Positions 1 to 11,997 of a DNA stretch of 64,000 nucleotides are shown piece after piece. A model generated the notes under the pieces. That model saw only the letters and a list, made by a program, of their open reading frames with translations, did not search any database and was not told the DNA's origin. The DNA is from Ursus arctos. Its lineage: Eukaryota; Chordata; Mammalia; Carnivora; Ursidae. The stretch spans positions 34,626,767-34,690,766 of the forward strand of contig NW_026623089.1 of NCBI RefSeq assembly GCF_023065955.2. The letters are read 5' to 3'. Position 1 is the stretch's first letter, and every line of letters begins with the position of its first letter. The translations under genes were made by a program, and so were the position numbers.

Positions 1-333
1 GGGCAGATAGTTGTCTTTGAGACAGAAAACATATAAAGCTAAACGGGTACTCCCGCTCTACATCTTTATGAATCACCTGGAAAGGCAAAACTTCCAAATT
101 TGCAAATAGCACTAAGCTCCTCTGAGAAGTGAAATACAGGATGTTCTTCAATCACGCCGTGTGAACACCATAAACGTCACCATAAACACAACCAGGAGCC
201 TCGGTGTAGGCAAGGGTCGGATAAGACACACGGTTAAAAAATAATCCAGTTTATACTCTAAAGATGTACCCCCCTGTTAGTTATACTAGGAAGTTATGAT
301 CAAAGAAAACCTACAGGCTGAGTTATCCTAGAC

Positions 334-1648
334 CAGCAGTTCTCAAGCCTTTTGGTCCTAGACCCCAAAATTAAAATTTATTGAGGATTCCAAAAAGCTG
401 TTTACTAGTTTATTATTCAGTTCATTTTAAAATTACAATAAGCCCATTACATGTTAATATAAATGTTTTAATTAACTATATTTACCAAATTAGAAGATTA
501 GTGAGAAGAATGGAGTTGTGTTTCTATTTTTGCAAATCTCTTTAATATGTGATTTTGGAGAAGAGAGTAGATAATTATTTGTTTCTGCATTTACGCTCTT
601 GTAATACTCGTTTAACTGAAGTAGATGAAGAAAATCTGGCCTCACACAGATAAATAGTTGGAAAAGGAGTATATTTTCATAGCCTTTTTAAGATAATTGT
701 GGATGTTGTTCTTTGATACTACACTAAAGCTCACCCAGTGGTAGTTTCGTAGAGGTTAGTTTCATTGTGGAATCTGAAACCATATTATCTTTTCATGTTC
801 TGTTATACTAAAATCCGTTGATTTACTTTACACTTTGATTTTTTAAAATTTAAACCCATGCATAATTTGTGTAACGTAGTGAATTATTCATTCAGAAATT
901 ATTGATTGGCTGAATTCTGTAGATCTTCCAAATGTTGTTGTTTCATTCTACAATATAAAACAGTGCTGTTGTTAATATCACCACGGATCGCGTCAAAATC
1001 TTTAGGCATTGAGAGAAGCTGTCCAGTTCACAGTGAGGGATACAGGTTTTCTGAAATTGTAATTTTTGTTTGAAAACGCAAATTTTATCATTGGCAACAA
1101 ATACTGTCTCTTTTATTTCTCTGAAGTGATGGGCTCACTTCCTTTATTTCGGAGAAAATATCTGTCAAAACCTATGGCCGTTTTCTGTCAGGCATTCTTT
1201 CAAGTGACGTGTTCCATGAAGAAAGCGAGCCTAGCTCATAGCTCAATTGCATGAGTGTTTTTTTCCTCAAGACAACCTTTGTATTTGTAATGCAGAAGTT
1301 ATTTAGGTAGTTCTCATTTGGTCACACAGGATATTAAAAACATACGTTCCCAAGGGTCAAAACTTAATAAAGTTAATAATTTTGACTACATCATGAAGGA
1401 CTTTCTTAAGTGAAATTGCTTTTTTTTTTTTTTTTTTAATTGCCAGGGCGTGGTGGTGACTAATACAGCCAGCACTGGGGCTGAGGTGCCTGCAGTTTTA
1501 CCCGCTGTCACTTTGCACTGTCAGCGTTCACCCAGCACAGGAACAAAGGCACACAATCTCTCAGTATCGTCATTCGTTTTTACCTTGCTGACCCTCTGAG
1601 AGGGCCTCAGGGACACCCGAGTTTGTGGACCACATTTGAGAACCACAT
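334..1648 (+). mobile_element. hAT-type DNA transposon relic, about 1.3 kb
   Basis: The ends are inverted copies of each other: 'cagcagttctc' at the left and 'gagaaccacat' at the right, close to the terminal repeats of mammalian hAT elements of the Tip100 group (Arthur/Zaphod type, named from memory). The 8 bases outside each end, tcctagac and tcttagag, match at 6 of 8, which fits the 8-bp target duplication of hAT elements. The interior is AT-rich, contains a T-run near 1421-1438 and has no intact transposase frame. A 62-codon frame at 1066-1254 lies inside it and is not supported as a gene. Confidence 0.7.
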
Positions 1649-2466
1649 TCTTAGAGGCTGAGCCCTGAAGACATCGTCTCACCTGAGGTAGCCAAGAAAA
1701 TGCTGTTTCGTCAGCCTAGTAGTGGAAATTAGATACAAAGTATTTCATAAAAAATTAAATATCTGCTTCTCTAAAAACATGACTCTTCCGTAACTGCAAT
1801 ACCTTTCTTTGCACATAAGGAAGATTTCTTGGAGGTTAGTAACTATAAATGTTCAGGGTTGGAGGAACCATCTATCGGAGAAGAAAGATTGAAATAATTA
1901 GGATCTTACTTTGGAAAGGGGTGGGGGGCTCGTTTAAAGTTTAAAAGTGATTTAATTTGATGGGTATTTATCAAACACCTGTAGAGTTCTATGGGTCATA
2001 GAAAGAGGTATATATCCAGGTTCCAGCTCTTATAAGAACTAGAGTGTCATTGGCAAGGCAGAATATGCAACCGCAACAAGGGAAATGAGAATCGAGAACT
2101 GAATGGAGATAGAAGACGATAATATCAGAATCACCACAAGGCAACACGTGATCCAAAGCTAAATGACTGGTACCAATGGCCCAAATCCTTCAGCCTTGGT
2201 GAGCTAGATTTCATTGGCCTACAGCCAAGAGCCTCCCCCTACCCCACTCCCCCAGTGCTGCCGTCGGGGAGATCTCAGTCCAGCAGGATAGAAGGAGCTC
2301 TTTCCTGATTGGTGTGGCAGGGAAATTTATGGAGCCTTTGTTTGTTGCCACAGTTTTCCTTGGTGTTCCTGGCCTCTAAGGTGTTTGTGGGGCTGTACTT
2401 AAGAAACTGCTTGAGGTGACCTTCTTTTCTGTGATTTAAATTGAGTGGATAAGGCAAAGTAGCATA
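1649..2466. other. Unassigned unique DNA
   Basis: No repeat family, RNA gene or exon is recognisable between the hAT relic and the LTR at 2472. A G-run occurs near 1918-1928. Small frames here show no domain. Confidence 0.5.
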
Positions 2467-2471
2467 GGTGG

Positions 2472-2839
2472 TGCTATGGATTGAATGGTTGTGACTTCCT
2501 CGAATTCGTGTGTGGACACCTAATCCCCAGCGTGACAGTGTTTGGAAGTGTGGTTTTGGGAAGGTAAGTAAGTCATGAGGGTGGAGTCCTCATGAGAGAT
2601 TAATGCCCTTAATAAAATATATCCCAGAGAGATCCCTTGACAGAGCTTTGTTCTGCCATGTGAGAACACAGTGAAAAGATGGCGTCTACGAACTAGAAAG
2701 CAGGCTCTCACCAGACACCGAATCTGCTGGTGCCTTGATCTCGGACTTCCCAGCCTCCAGAATGCAAGAAGTGACAAGTTTACTTTTTAAGCCACCCAGG
2801 CTCTGGTATCTGGTACGGCAGCCCAAATGTACTAAGATA
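2472..2839 (+). mobile_element. Solo LTR, MaLR (MLT1/MST-like)
   Basis: The unit starts TGCTATGGATTG and ends ...ACTAAGATA. It contains the familiar MaLR blocks 'tcatgagggtggagtcctc', 'cttgatctcggacttccc' and 'gccacccaggctctgg'. It is flanked by the 5-bp direct repeat ggtgg (2467-2471 and 2840-2844), as expected for an ERVL-MaLR integration. No internal region is present, so it is a solo LTR. An 85-codon minus frame at 2520-2777 is read through this LTR and is not a gene. Confidence 0.8.
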
Positions 2840-2844
2840 GGTGG

Positions 2845-3350
2845 GAAAGCAAGAAGGTAAAGCAGGTGAGAGGAAGTGATGGGATGGGGCTGAAGTTGAC
2901 AAGGAAGACCCAGGAAGGTGGTAGAACTACCAGGGGGTTGGCTGTGGAGGCACCCTAGGAGGCTTCCTTTTTCTTTTAATGACTAACATTTATGTAGTTA
3001 CCAGTACCTGCCAGATACTGTGTAGAGACAGCCCTAGCAACAAGGGCATAACTCCTGCCTTGAGGACCCTCTTGAGCTGTTTCTAAATTTTGCTATTTAA
3101 CTTTCTCACTATGCATGTATTATTATGACTAGCTGGAAAACTCGCTTTTAGTACTCTACATCCTCCACAATGCCTATACCATGTTCCCCACCTGGATGGG
3201 AATCCCCGTATTGCTTTCTAGAATATCTTAGGTTCATACAGAGTTACAGATTGAGGAAAAGAATGTAAGATCACTCTAAGCAACACTGAAGTTCAACCAG
3301 GAAGGATCAGAGGAGATAGGGTTTAATGCTCCTAGTGCCAAATACAAAGG
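2845..3350. other. Unassigned, with a possible MIR fragment
   Basis: A MIR-like minus-strand block may lie at about 2978-3120 ('taacatttatgtagttaccag...gccagatactgtg'). The rest is unrecognised. The right edge is the first copy of the target duplication of the next SINE. Confidence 0.35.
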
Positions 3351-3364
3351 AGAAAATGAATAAA

Positions 3365-3558
3365 GGGGCACCTGGGTGGCTCAGTCAGTTAACTGTCTGC
3401 CTCAGGCTCAGGTCATGATCCTGGAGTCCTGGGCTCAAGCCCCACATTAGGCTCTGTGCTCAGTGGGGAGTCCACCTCTCCCTCTCTCTCAGCTCCTCCC
3501 CCTGCTCATGCTCTCTCTCCCTCAAATAAATAAATAAAATTTTTTAAAAAGAAAAGAA
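3365..3558 (+). mobile_element. Carnivore SINE (Can-SINE) with 14-bp TSD
   Basis: The tRNA-derived head 'ggggcacctgggtggctcag' is followed by a B-box-like 'gggctcaagccc', a CT-rich body and a tail of AAATAAAT units plus A-rich sequence. The perfect direct repeat agaaaatgaataaa lies at 3351-3364 and 3559-3572. The intact duplication and tail indicate a fairly recent insertion. Confidence 0.95.
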
Positions 3559-3572
3559 AGAAAATGAATAAA

Positions 3573-5423
3573 ATTATAGACAGGTGCTTCCCCCAGCAGA
3601 AAGCTCTGAAAGGGTTTAAGTCAAGGCAGATCTTCAGGCTGTGGAACAGTAAGTGTGTCAAATCCTGATCACCACCAAGGATTTAGTGGAACACTTGCTT
3701 TATTTGTCCATGTGATGATAAAACATCTTACCCCAGGCTGCCCTGGATTTGCCACGGGCTGTGAACAGCATCACCCTAATGGGAAGAGAAGAAAGGGTAT
3801 GAGGACACAAGGAGAGAGCAGGAGAATGAGAGAGTAGAAAAAACAACTAAGACCAAAGGGTGAAAAAGAGAGGTGGTTTTCCAGGGCATGGGCAAAACTC
3901 AAGCTGAACCTCCTCTTTTTGATCCCATCCTTGCAGCTCTCCACAGTTTGAATGTCTGCTGATCACCTCGTTGTGGAGCTGGAAGGCCTTCTCATCCTAT
4001 CGGCTAACTCCATTCACTAACCCCATTAGGGGCTTGTTTGGCCCATGCCTGGTGGCACAACTTGGAGAACTAAGGGCCCTGTCCAAAAATCTAGGATTCA
4101 TACTCATTCCGAGCATGTTCGGCAATGGGCAGGCTGTAGGGCATGGTGTCACGTGGGCGTCTCTAGTATGATGGAAAGGAATTTTTCCCAAGGAAGAGTA
4201 TGGGGGTGTATAAATCTGGTTCAAGAACAAGAAAATGAGGTCAAATTCATATTCCTTTTGAATATAATTGGAGGTATACAGGGTGATTTTAGAGAAAATT
4301 AAAGTGGCAAGCATAGAGAGATGAGTCACTAAGTTGGAGAAGACATTTTCAATACATATAACTAACAAAGGGCAGTATCCTGAGTATATAAATAATTCTT
4401 TTATTTCTTTTTAGTTTCACTAATAGCCGAATACCAAATACAAAGCCTCTTTATGTGTTCTTTGTGTGTGCTCATGTGTGTGGCAAAGGTTAGATTCGAG
4501 GATTAAAAATAAAAGTGGACAATATAGCATGGTATGGAAAGGAGAAGGGGGCAGTGGTGGTGTCCCTGCAGTCTGGGCAGTGGCCTACATTGGGGCAGCA
4601 CTAAGGAACAGAGATTGTCCAGGAGGATGGTTTCCATGAACCTATGAGAGGTCTCATCCTCCGAGAGATCTGAGTGAGAAGGAAGCCTGCGAGGCCTGAG
4701 CAATCCCAGGATCCAGCTCTAAATGTGGTGAGGACGTTATTGTGGGAGAACCCAGTGGGGTCACTGGGAAGAACGTAAATAGGTGGTGAGCACTACGGGC
4801 CAGGATGTGTGGCACATGTATTTATTAGCAACTCAGCAGGAAACAGAGGGCATACTCAAGTTGGGTAATTAAGGAGAGTTTTAAAAAGGTCGGTTTTAAC
4901 CTCTTAGGGAACGTGATAGAAAGGGTGCAGGGCTCTGGGGCAGTGATAACCGGGAGCCTTATCACTAGCAGGCTTGAAGAGACAAAGGGATAAACAGATT
5001 ACCAGAACTTACAGAGAGAGGGGTAACAGGGTAGCCTGACAGCTGCTGGGGAGCTGTGGCTTTTGGCAGACCCTGCTGTCCTCAGTTTCCCTGCTGACAA
5101 ACACCCTGGCTTGAGGTTTGCCAAATCCAGCTGATCCCAGAGGACAAAGGAGGCTGGTCATTCAGGCCCAGACAGATTAGTCTAGCAGAGCACAGGGCCG
5201 AGGAAAGAAGAGGGTGGATCTGGAGACGCAAATGGAAGATACCAGCACAGAGAACATTTCTAGGCTAATCTACCTGGCTTTATCTACCCCCTTCAGGGAG
5301 GCTCCACCTCCCACACCAAGGAACAGAGAGAAGACTGGGGTGGGGGAGAGAGGGCTGTGCTCAGGAATGGTATCTACCATGGTCATTATTTGTTTTCTGT
5401 CTTTTGTAAAAGAACACCATAGG
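3573..5423. other. Unassigned unique DNA
   Basis: About 1.85 kb without a recognised repeat or gene. Overlapping frames at 3997-4368 (minus, 123 codons) and 4045-4302 (plus, 85 codons) are read through the same DNA on both strands and show no domain, signal peptide or repeat pattern. Purine-rich stretches occur around 3780-3870 and 4900-5030. Confidence 0.45.
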
Positions 5424-5963
5424 TGAGGAAAAATAATATTTCCCTCTACCTTTCTGAGTTCTTAGCTGAGGCTCCTATAATAAAAGAGAGACTGATGAGA
5501 GGCAAAGACGTTTGTCAACATGTATACCTCATGTATACATGGAAGATTCTTAGACAAAAATAAGTTATTCCCTGAGGTGGCTTAGAATTCCGGCTTAAAT
5601 ACCCTCTAATAGGGAAAGGGGAAGGAGTGTGTAGGCCTCTTAGGAGAGAGTAACTGATTTTTAGGAGAGATGAATAGGTTCTTAGAAGGATAGAAGAACA
5701 GTATGATAGTTGGGGACCGAGTTTGTCTGGCTGTTGTATCTACTTCTAGTCTCCTCTCCTGTGATGAGAGTCAGTCTTCCGTGGGTGATGAAACCGGAAG
5801 TGGGACCCTCTGACAATGGAGTTGCTTTTGGAGGATGGGTCTTCAGGCAGATAAGGGGAGTTCAGAGAAAGCTTCTCCCCACCTTTGCTGTTTTTCAAGA
5901 TTAGCTAGAAATAATCAATGTGCCAAAGCACCATATTTGGGGTCCTGAACTTCTCCAGTTGCA
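5424..5963 (-). mobile_element. Probable solo LTR, same family as the copy at 26994-27535
   Basis: Read on the minus strand this ~540 bp block aligns by eye, in the same order, with the LTR at 26994-27535. Shared blocks include 'ctgcctgaa' after a C-rich stretch, and a region with 'atgtatac' followed by 'gagaatc'-like sequence. It starts TG and ends CA on the plus strand (tgaggaa...gttgca). I could not find a convincing 5-bp duplication. Family name not determined. Confidence 0.5.
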
Positions 5964-6029
5964 TTTTGATGCGGCATATTCTGGTACCCTTCAAGAGTTT
6001 CCTTGAATCTTTGAAAAAATATAATGTTT

Positions 6030-6270
6030 ACTGTTGATTACTATAAAAGGAAGATACTTTTATTGCCAAAAATCTACAAAATACAGAAAGATATAAAGAA
6101 GGAAACAAACCATAGTAGTAATCCCATCACTGAGAGATAGATAACCATTCGCATTTTGGTGTCTGTCCTTCCAGCGTTTTTTCCTGTGTTCACGTGCAAA
6201 CACATGTGTGTGTGTTTGTGTTATACATCTACAGATCGATTAAAGAATAATAGTCATTATACCTTGCAAT
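6030..6270 (-). repeat. Old interspersed repeat related to 63640-64000
   Basis: The block 'aaatacagaaagatataaagaag...taaccattcgcattttggtgtctgtccttccag' is a well-known ancient mammalian repeat pattern, and a second copy of the same type occurs at the right end of the window. I think it is a minus-strand L1M-type 3' region but cannot separate this from a DNA-transposon relic. Confidence 0.4.
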
Positions 6271-7624
6271 TTCTACTTGTAGGCCTCTGTCGAAAACTTG
6301 GCGTTGCTACCACTTTTCTTCATAGCCTTAAAGAAATGAAGGAACAAATCCTAACTGTCGCTTGAACTGTTGGTGATATGCTCCGATGAATCAGGCTGTG
6401 GAACTGATGGGTGCGGCACGGCAGAGTGGGCACATATCGAACATTTGTAGGGTAGAGAAAGAGCTTGAAGAGTTTCTTCACAAATAGGTTTTGACTACAC
6501 GTACACATATAGCTCGGTTCCTGAATAATTCATTTTTGTATCTATTACTTTTTGAATAATTTTGTATTTTGAAAATTAAGATCTCTCGTACGTAGTTTAT
6601 AATCTGTTCTTTTCACTTGCTATTACATGGTGGCTATTTTCCTGTGTCATTAAATATTGTATGAAAATATTGTCTCCCCATCCATAATCCCTGGAGGGGA
6701 CAGGCCTGATTATCAAATGACTCTGCTCACCTCTCAACCCTTTCAGTCATAGCTGACTGGACCAGAGGTAGACATCTGACACGAGGGCAGAAGATGGGGG
6801 TGGGGGGGGCCAACTATGGCAAGTAATTAGTTTTTCTCAAGAACTTGGTCCGAGGGACACAGGCTGTAATGAATATCTTATTCATAAATTTTTGTGTATG
6901 ACTATGATTATTTCCTTAGGGCACATTCTTAGAAGGTCAATTACCTAGTCAAAAGCATTGGCAACATTAAATATCTTGATAGATGTTGCCAAGTTACTCT
7001 CCAGGAAAGTTATATGCGCATCTCCATGCATTGTAAAAAGCCTTGCTGATATCCCCTTTTCAATTTGCAGTAGGACAGAAATATTAATTTGAGAGGTCAT
7101 AGATGAACATAGTTCTGATAAAAAGGTGGTAATGGAAGCCCACAAAAGGGGCTTAGTCACATTGTGTGTTTCCCTATATTGATCTGTGTGTATTTAAAAA
7201 AAACTCTCCTGGAGTCCCAGTTCCTTGAAAGGTCAGTTTCAAGTAATTGCCGTGGGATCCAGGTTGGGGAGGAAATCTGTGGCCTTAGGAAGAAAGAAAT
7301 GGAGTGTGAAGAGGCCCTAGTAAAGAGGCAGACAGGGTTTGATGGATATGTTGGGAGAGTAAGGAGGCAGTGCCCTCAGCTTTCCATGAGTTTACTCCTT
7401 GCCCCTCTGCAGGAATTGGAAGCATCAAAGGGCAGCCTGCCTCCCTTGCAACATTTAGCACAGTGCGGGCGCTTAGTAAAGATATTTTTCATGTTGTAGC
7501 TGAAGAGAAGAAATGATGAGATGTTCAAGAGGGAAGAGTCTTCCTCTGGGGATACGGTCTGAGGCCTGAGCAGCCTTGCTTGTGGCTGCCTCGGAATGGA
7601 GGCCAAGGTTTTCTGATTGCTGGA

Positions 7625-7865
7625 ACGGGGCCCATAAACTATGGCACAGGCTGCGAGCAAAAAATGGTTTTTGTAATTTTTAATAGTTGGAAAAATAAAA
7701 GAAGAGGAATACTGTATGATATGCGAAAGTTTTATTCCATTCAAATTTCCACATCCATAAATAAAGTCACTGGGCAGTTGAATAGTTGTGACAGAAACCA
7801 TATGGCCCACAAAACCTAAAATATTTGCCGTGTGGCCTGTTAGAGAAAAAGTTTGCCCACCTCTG
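7625..7865 (-). mobile_element. Non-autonomous hAT-like transposon relic
   Basis: On the minus strand the element starts with 'cagaggtgggcaaact' and runs through 'ggccacacggcaaatatttta', a typical short hAT-derived mammalian element; the other end carries 'cccataaactatgg'. The long minus frame at 7376-7810 (144 codons) is partly read through this repeat and is not a gene. Confidence 0.6.
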
Positions 7866-7874
7866 TGAGAGAAG

Positions 7875-7969
7875 AATAGCTTCCATTTCTTGAGTACTTA
7901 TTGTGTGCCAAGTACTATAGAAATCACTTTACATGCATTTCCTCATTTAATTTTGACAACTCTTCACAT
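7875..7969 (-). repeat. MIR SINE, first part
   Basis: The run 'cttgagtacttattgtgtgccaag...tttcctcatttaattttgac' is the reverse complement of a MIR tail. The copy is broken by the insert at 7970-8356 and resumes at 8357. Confidence 0.75.
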
Positions 7970-8356
7970 TGTTAAAAGATAAACTGAGCCATATTTAAAA
8001 ATTTTAAGAGTTTACTTGAGCAAAAATCAATTTGAATCTGGCAGCATCCAATCTAGCAGTTAGAAAGGAGTGCTGAATTGCTGTACAAAATGAAAGACTT
8101 TTACAGGCACAAGGGAGAAGGAACAGGCAGTTAGACTAGGCAAAAAAGCAGGTTATTGTAACGTTACTTTCCTTTATGGACAAGCAGGGGTAACTCGGGC
8201 AGATGACCTAATGTGTGCTGATCAGGTAATTCCTGACTGACTGGTTAAAGATTCTATTTCTGGGAGAGTGAAACTGAAACTGAGTTGAATCTTGACTTGG
8301 TGACATGGGGCTTACATGCGTGACTCCATTTTGGGCCTATTGCTTTGTTCTTAACA
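7970..8356. mobile_element. LTR-like insert inside a MIR, 387 bp
   Basis: The insert begins TGTTAA and ends TTAACA, perfect 6-bp inverted termini with TG...CA edges, as in retroviral LTRs. It contains 'gagtttacttgagcaaaaatcaatttgaatctggcagca', which resembles old ERV LTRs. MIR sequence stops at its left edge and resumes at its right edge, which fixes the boundaries. The family and the target duplication were not identified. Confidence 0.55.
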
Positions 8357-8490
8357 CTATGAAATAGTGGATATATCATTTATCCTCATTTTACATCTAG
8401 GAAAGTTGAGGTTTTTAAAACGTTAAGTTTTTCGTACCTGGTAGAATGGTGGAGCTGAGTTTCAAAGCCAGGTGTCTGACCAGTGAACCT
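8357..8490 (-). repeat. MIR SINE, second part
   Basis: The MIR resumes with 'ctatgaaatagtgg...ttatcctcattttacatctaggaaagttgagg' and ends near 'gtttcaaagccaggtgtctgacc'. With 7875-7969 it makes one MIR on the minus strand. Confidence 0.75.
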
Positions 8491-9179
8491 GAAAGTTTCA
8501 TTGTGTGATCTGAAAAGTGGTCAATGGACATCTTCCTACAATGTTCTTTGGATCTTCCTGTCTTCTCTGATCACTTTATCATGCCAAACCTGTACCTCCT
8601 AGGGAACAGGAAAGAATATGGGAAATGTCTGGTATAGCCCCTGTCACTGAGCAGGCATTTAATAAATGTTAGCTAATATTATTGTGAAAATAAAATGACT
8701 AATAATGAAGTGATAAACTGTAATTAGTTACCTTATCCTCAGGTCAAATTCCTTTTGCCTGTTCCATGCACACATGCATTCAAACACACAAGCATATACA
8801 TGTGTACTATGTCTTGAGGTAAAGCTCTTTCCACCATTTTCCCCTCCCAAACTGCAGAGTCTTACTGTTTTCTCTCTTCTTTCAGGGTATCTGCTCCTTT
8901 TGATTTCTATTGTGGTTCTAATTTCTTCCAGCTGTTGCTGCAACTCCTCCCCTCCCCCCACCACTTCCCTGATCCATCTCATTTCTAATCTCTGTAAAAC
9001 TCAAAAGGTTTTCTGTCCCAGGAAAAAGGAAGGCTTTCAGCATCGGGAGGTTTGACATGCCCATGCGGCCGTAAGTGGGGCAATATAATGACACCATGAA
9101 GTTTTTGACATTTAGATGCCCTTTTATGAGCCATCTAGCTTTGTGAACTCTGTTTTTTGTAATCAGAGATTCTTAAGGG

Positions 9180-9560
9180 TGGAAGAGAGTTTATGAATCA
9201 TTTAAGTCAACCTCTTGACTATTGTTAGAATCTCTTCTAGTACATCTTTGACAGATGGGTACCCTGGTTCACCTGGATACTTTCAGTAAGTAGGGGATAA
9301 CTATCTCCCAAGGTAATCTATTCCCTTGGGAGAAACCCCATTGTTAGAAAGTTCTTCCTTATGCTGAACCGACTTCACTACTCTGTTACATCTATCCAGT
9401 GATGTCAGGAGTCAAATAAAAGAAGTCTACTTCTTCTCCCATGGGAGAGTTGTTCACACCTTTGCAGATAGTCATCATGTCTCCCTTCTACCCTTCTGCA
9501 TTAATGTTGTGTTTCCAGTCCCCATGCCGTCCAGATGGCTGCCCTTGGTAGGTGTTCATT
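9180..9560 (+). repeat. CR1/L3-like LINE relic
   Basis: The block around 'aagttcttccttatgctgaaccg', 'catcatgtctcccttctaccc' and 'gtgtttccagtccccatgcc' resembles ancient mammalian CR1/L3 3' sequence. It is strongly diverged and no frame survives. Confidence 0.45.
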
Positions 9561-11360
9561 GTGTTGTCATGATTTTTAACATCACCTGGAGCAGCATTGG
9601 GCAGAAGACACTTGACACAGTCTGCCCAGCACCAAATATGGTAGATTTGGACTATCAGCATGATGGCCTTGCAGGTTGGGGAAAAAATTAAGGCAAAACC
9701 TGGAGAGACATCCAGAATCTAATTGTGTATCTTATTACCGATTACAAGAGTCGTGTGTGATCCTAAATCAGCCACAAATATGTGAAAAAATTGGACTATT
9801 CCATTAACTACAAGGGCTCTTAGAGTTTGAAGAAAAAAACACTTGCCTTGAGAACTAAAGCAATGCAAAATCCAGTCCAATGGTCGGTTTGGGTAGGAAT
9901 CACAAGCATCTGTGACGAGAATAAAAACTAGGTAATATACAAAACTCGAATCCAGGAAAGCAGGTTACTTGTCCTCTCTTCTTCCCCTTCTTCTACCCCA
10001 TAAACTCTTTGAAGTTATGGAGTAATTTCCATGAAAACTAATTGGATTCAAAGCATTCTATCAAGTTTTCCAAAGAAGAAAATGCCAGTAGTGCTGCACT
10101 GAAATCTGTGGTCATTTTGTCATCTCATGCAGAAAAGGCCATTCCCCATATTACATTAGAAGGTCATCCCCCAAGTTGTGCAGTATAGTAAAATAGCTAA
10201 CTTAAGGGTTAAACCCATTCCAACCTTGGAAAGATTTAAAATTGTGCAACACTTTTTTAAGAAACTAAAACCCAAGATATTAATATTTTCATATCAAGAA
10301 ATTGACACATATTTAGTATTTTCATTTGAAATATTTAGAAATTGTTTTGAAGGGCAACCTTATTACTCTAATTTGAAATGTGTAACTGAGGGCGTGACTT
10401 GGACTTATGTTTTAAGTGCAAATCTTACTTAGTATACATATGGCATCAGAACATTTAAGAGAATTTGAGTCATATTTATAAATACAACTTATTTTTGTAA
10501 TAATTGCTTAAGTTCTTGGGAAGTTTTGTCTTCTATTAAGTGAGACATTAAAGAGATTTTAAAAAACATCACAGACTATATTACATTTATAAACATAGTT
10601 TAAATGTTTAAGATCTTTAAGTTATTGATGAGGGCCAAGTATTATTCAAAGTCATTTTAAAAATGATAGCTAAATTTACTAGAATTGAATGATAGGTTTT
10701 GTAAGTTAACTTAAAAGCTTAAGAACTAGATTTTTAAAATACAAATCTTAAAGTATTGTATTATTTTAAAGCCAAAGTCAACCTCATAATAGTCTTTTCA
10801 AAAATCACTTCAAGGGCAACAAAAAACCCTCACACTGAACAATGATCTCCCTGATCTTGTCATAGCCTCCTTAGGCTGGGTTAGGAATTTCAGCCCCAAC
10901 TGAAAAATTCCTACCATATTAACGTATAATCAGTCAGCTCGTCCCTAATTTTCCTCTTCTTGAAATTTGCACGGGAACTACTGTCAGTTTAGGATTACTT
11001 ACTCCTCAACTTGTCCAGCTGACAGTTGTGGCATGAACACAGAACTGTGCGTTTATTGCTATCAATTGCCATCTTCTTGGCTTGAGGCTATTACCTCTTT
11101 CTCATTAAGATTTAACGTTGGCTGACTGAGTGCCTTCACTTTTCCTCACCAACCTAGTCCCCTGTACTAACTCTTCTTCTGGTGATGATCTGGCCTCAGG
11201 TAAAATGCTCAGCCCCCTCCACATTTGTTCAAATCAAATCCTGGTTGAGAGGATAGTCAGTTCCTGAGGCCTCCGCCCCTGCTGCTCTCCTCTTCTCTGA
11301 CTTCCTGTAACAAATATGGGCGACCAGTCATTTTGCCCCTTAACTGCATGATAAAATGCA
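9561..11360. other. Repeat-poor AT-rich DNA
   Basis: About 1.8 kb with no recognised mobile element. Base content is AT-rich, especially 10180-10800. The 84-codon frame at 10178-10432 is AT-rich and carries no known domain. Confidence 0.45.
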
Positions 11361-11369
11361 TTGACTTAA

Positions 11370-11465
11370 CTGTCCCTTCCAAGCTGTTAGCTCTGGCAGG
11401 GCAAGGGACTGCTAGCAGAGTTAGTGGGTGATCAATAGGCATTTGTTGAATGCAAGGATTTCTAG
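11370..11465 (+). repeat. L2 LINE 3' end fragment
   Basis: The segment 'ctctggcagggcaagggact...gatcaataggcatttgttgaatg' matches the characteristic L2 terminus. Confidence 0.6.
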
Positions 11466-11569
11466 AAGCATCATTGTACACAATCTACATTACCCCCTGT
11501 GTGCAGATACCTCCTCAACCATACAGATATGACCACTTCGCAAACTCTTGCTAGGGCATCTAAGTATAG

Positions 11570-11770
11570 CAGTAGTTAATATTTATTAAATATTTAATAT
11601 ACATGCCAGACACTGTTCTAAGTACTTTCCTTGCATTAACTCATTTGCTCTTCACAACATCGCTGAGAGAGATACTACTATGATTTCTATTCAGCCAAGG
11701 AATGGACAAGTAATGTTACTCACGCAGGTAGTAAGTGATAGAATATACTGGGATCTGAATGTTGATCATT
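11570..11770 (-). repeat. MIR SINE
   Basis: Contains 'atgccagacactgttctaag', 'cattaactcatttgctcttcac' and 'tgggatctgaatg', the minus-strand order of MIR. Confidence 0.75.
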
Positions 11771-11878
11771 TGGCTCTGGGATCTGCACTTCACAGGATGC
11801 CCAGAGAGAAACTTAGATGCAAATCCGAAGGAACATTATCATTAGAAAAAACTTCAAGAATCGTTTAGTCCCATTGAC

Positions 11879-11997
11879 CTGGTGCACTGGGTTTTATACG
11901 CAACTAATGAATCATCAAGCTTTACATCAGAAACCGGGGATGTTCTGTATGGTGACTAACATAATATAATAAGAAATCATTAAAAAAAAAAAAAAAC
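11879..11997 (+). mobile_element. L1 3' end, severely 5'-truncated
   Basis: About 105 bp of the carnivore L1 3' UTR ('tggtgcactgggttttatacgcaac...gactaacataatataat') followed by a ~14 bp A-run. It is the same 3' end as the L1s ending near 23977 and 37839. No clear target duplication was seen. Confidence 0.85.

Noticed and set aside
3400..3450. tRNA-like A and B boxes in the SINE heads, considered as tRNA genes
   Set aside because: They sit in Can-SINE heads with CT-rich bodies, A-rich tails and target duplications; no cloverleaf with a proper acceptor stem is present.
8774..9055. A 93-codon frame with a hydrophobic helix-like core, preceded by a 3' splice-like 'ttctttcag'
   Set aside because: No donor, no homology, an overlapping minus frame is equally open, and pyrimidine-rich DNA explains the hydrophobic Leu/Ile/Ser content.
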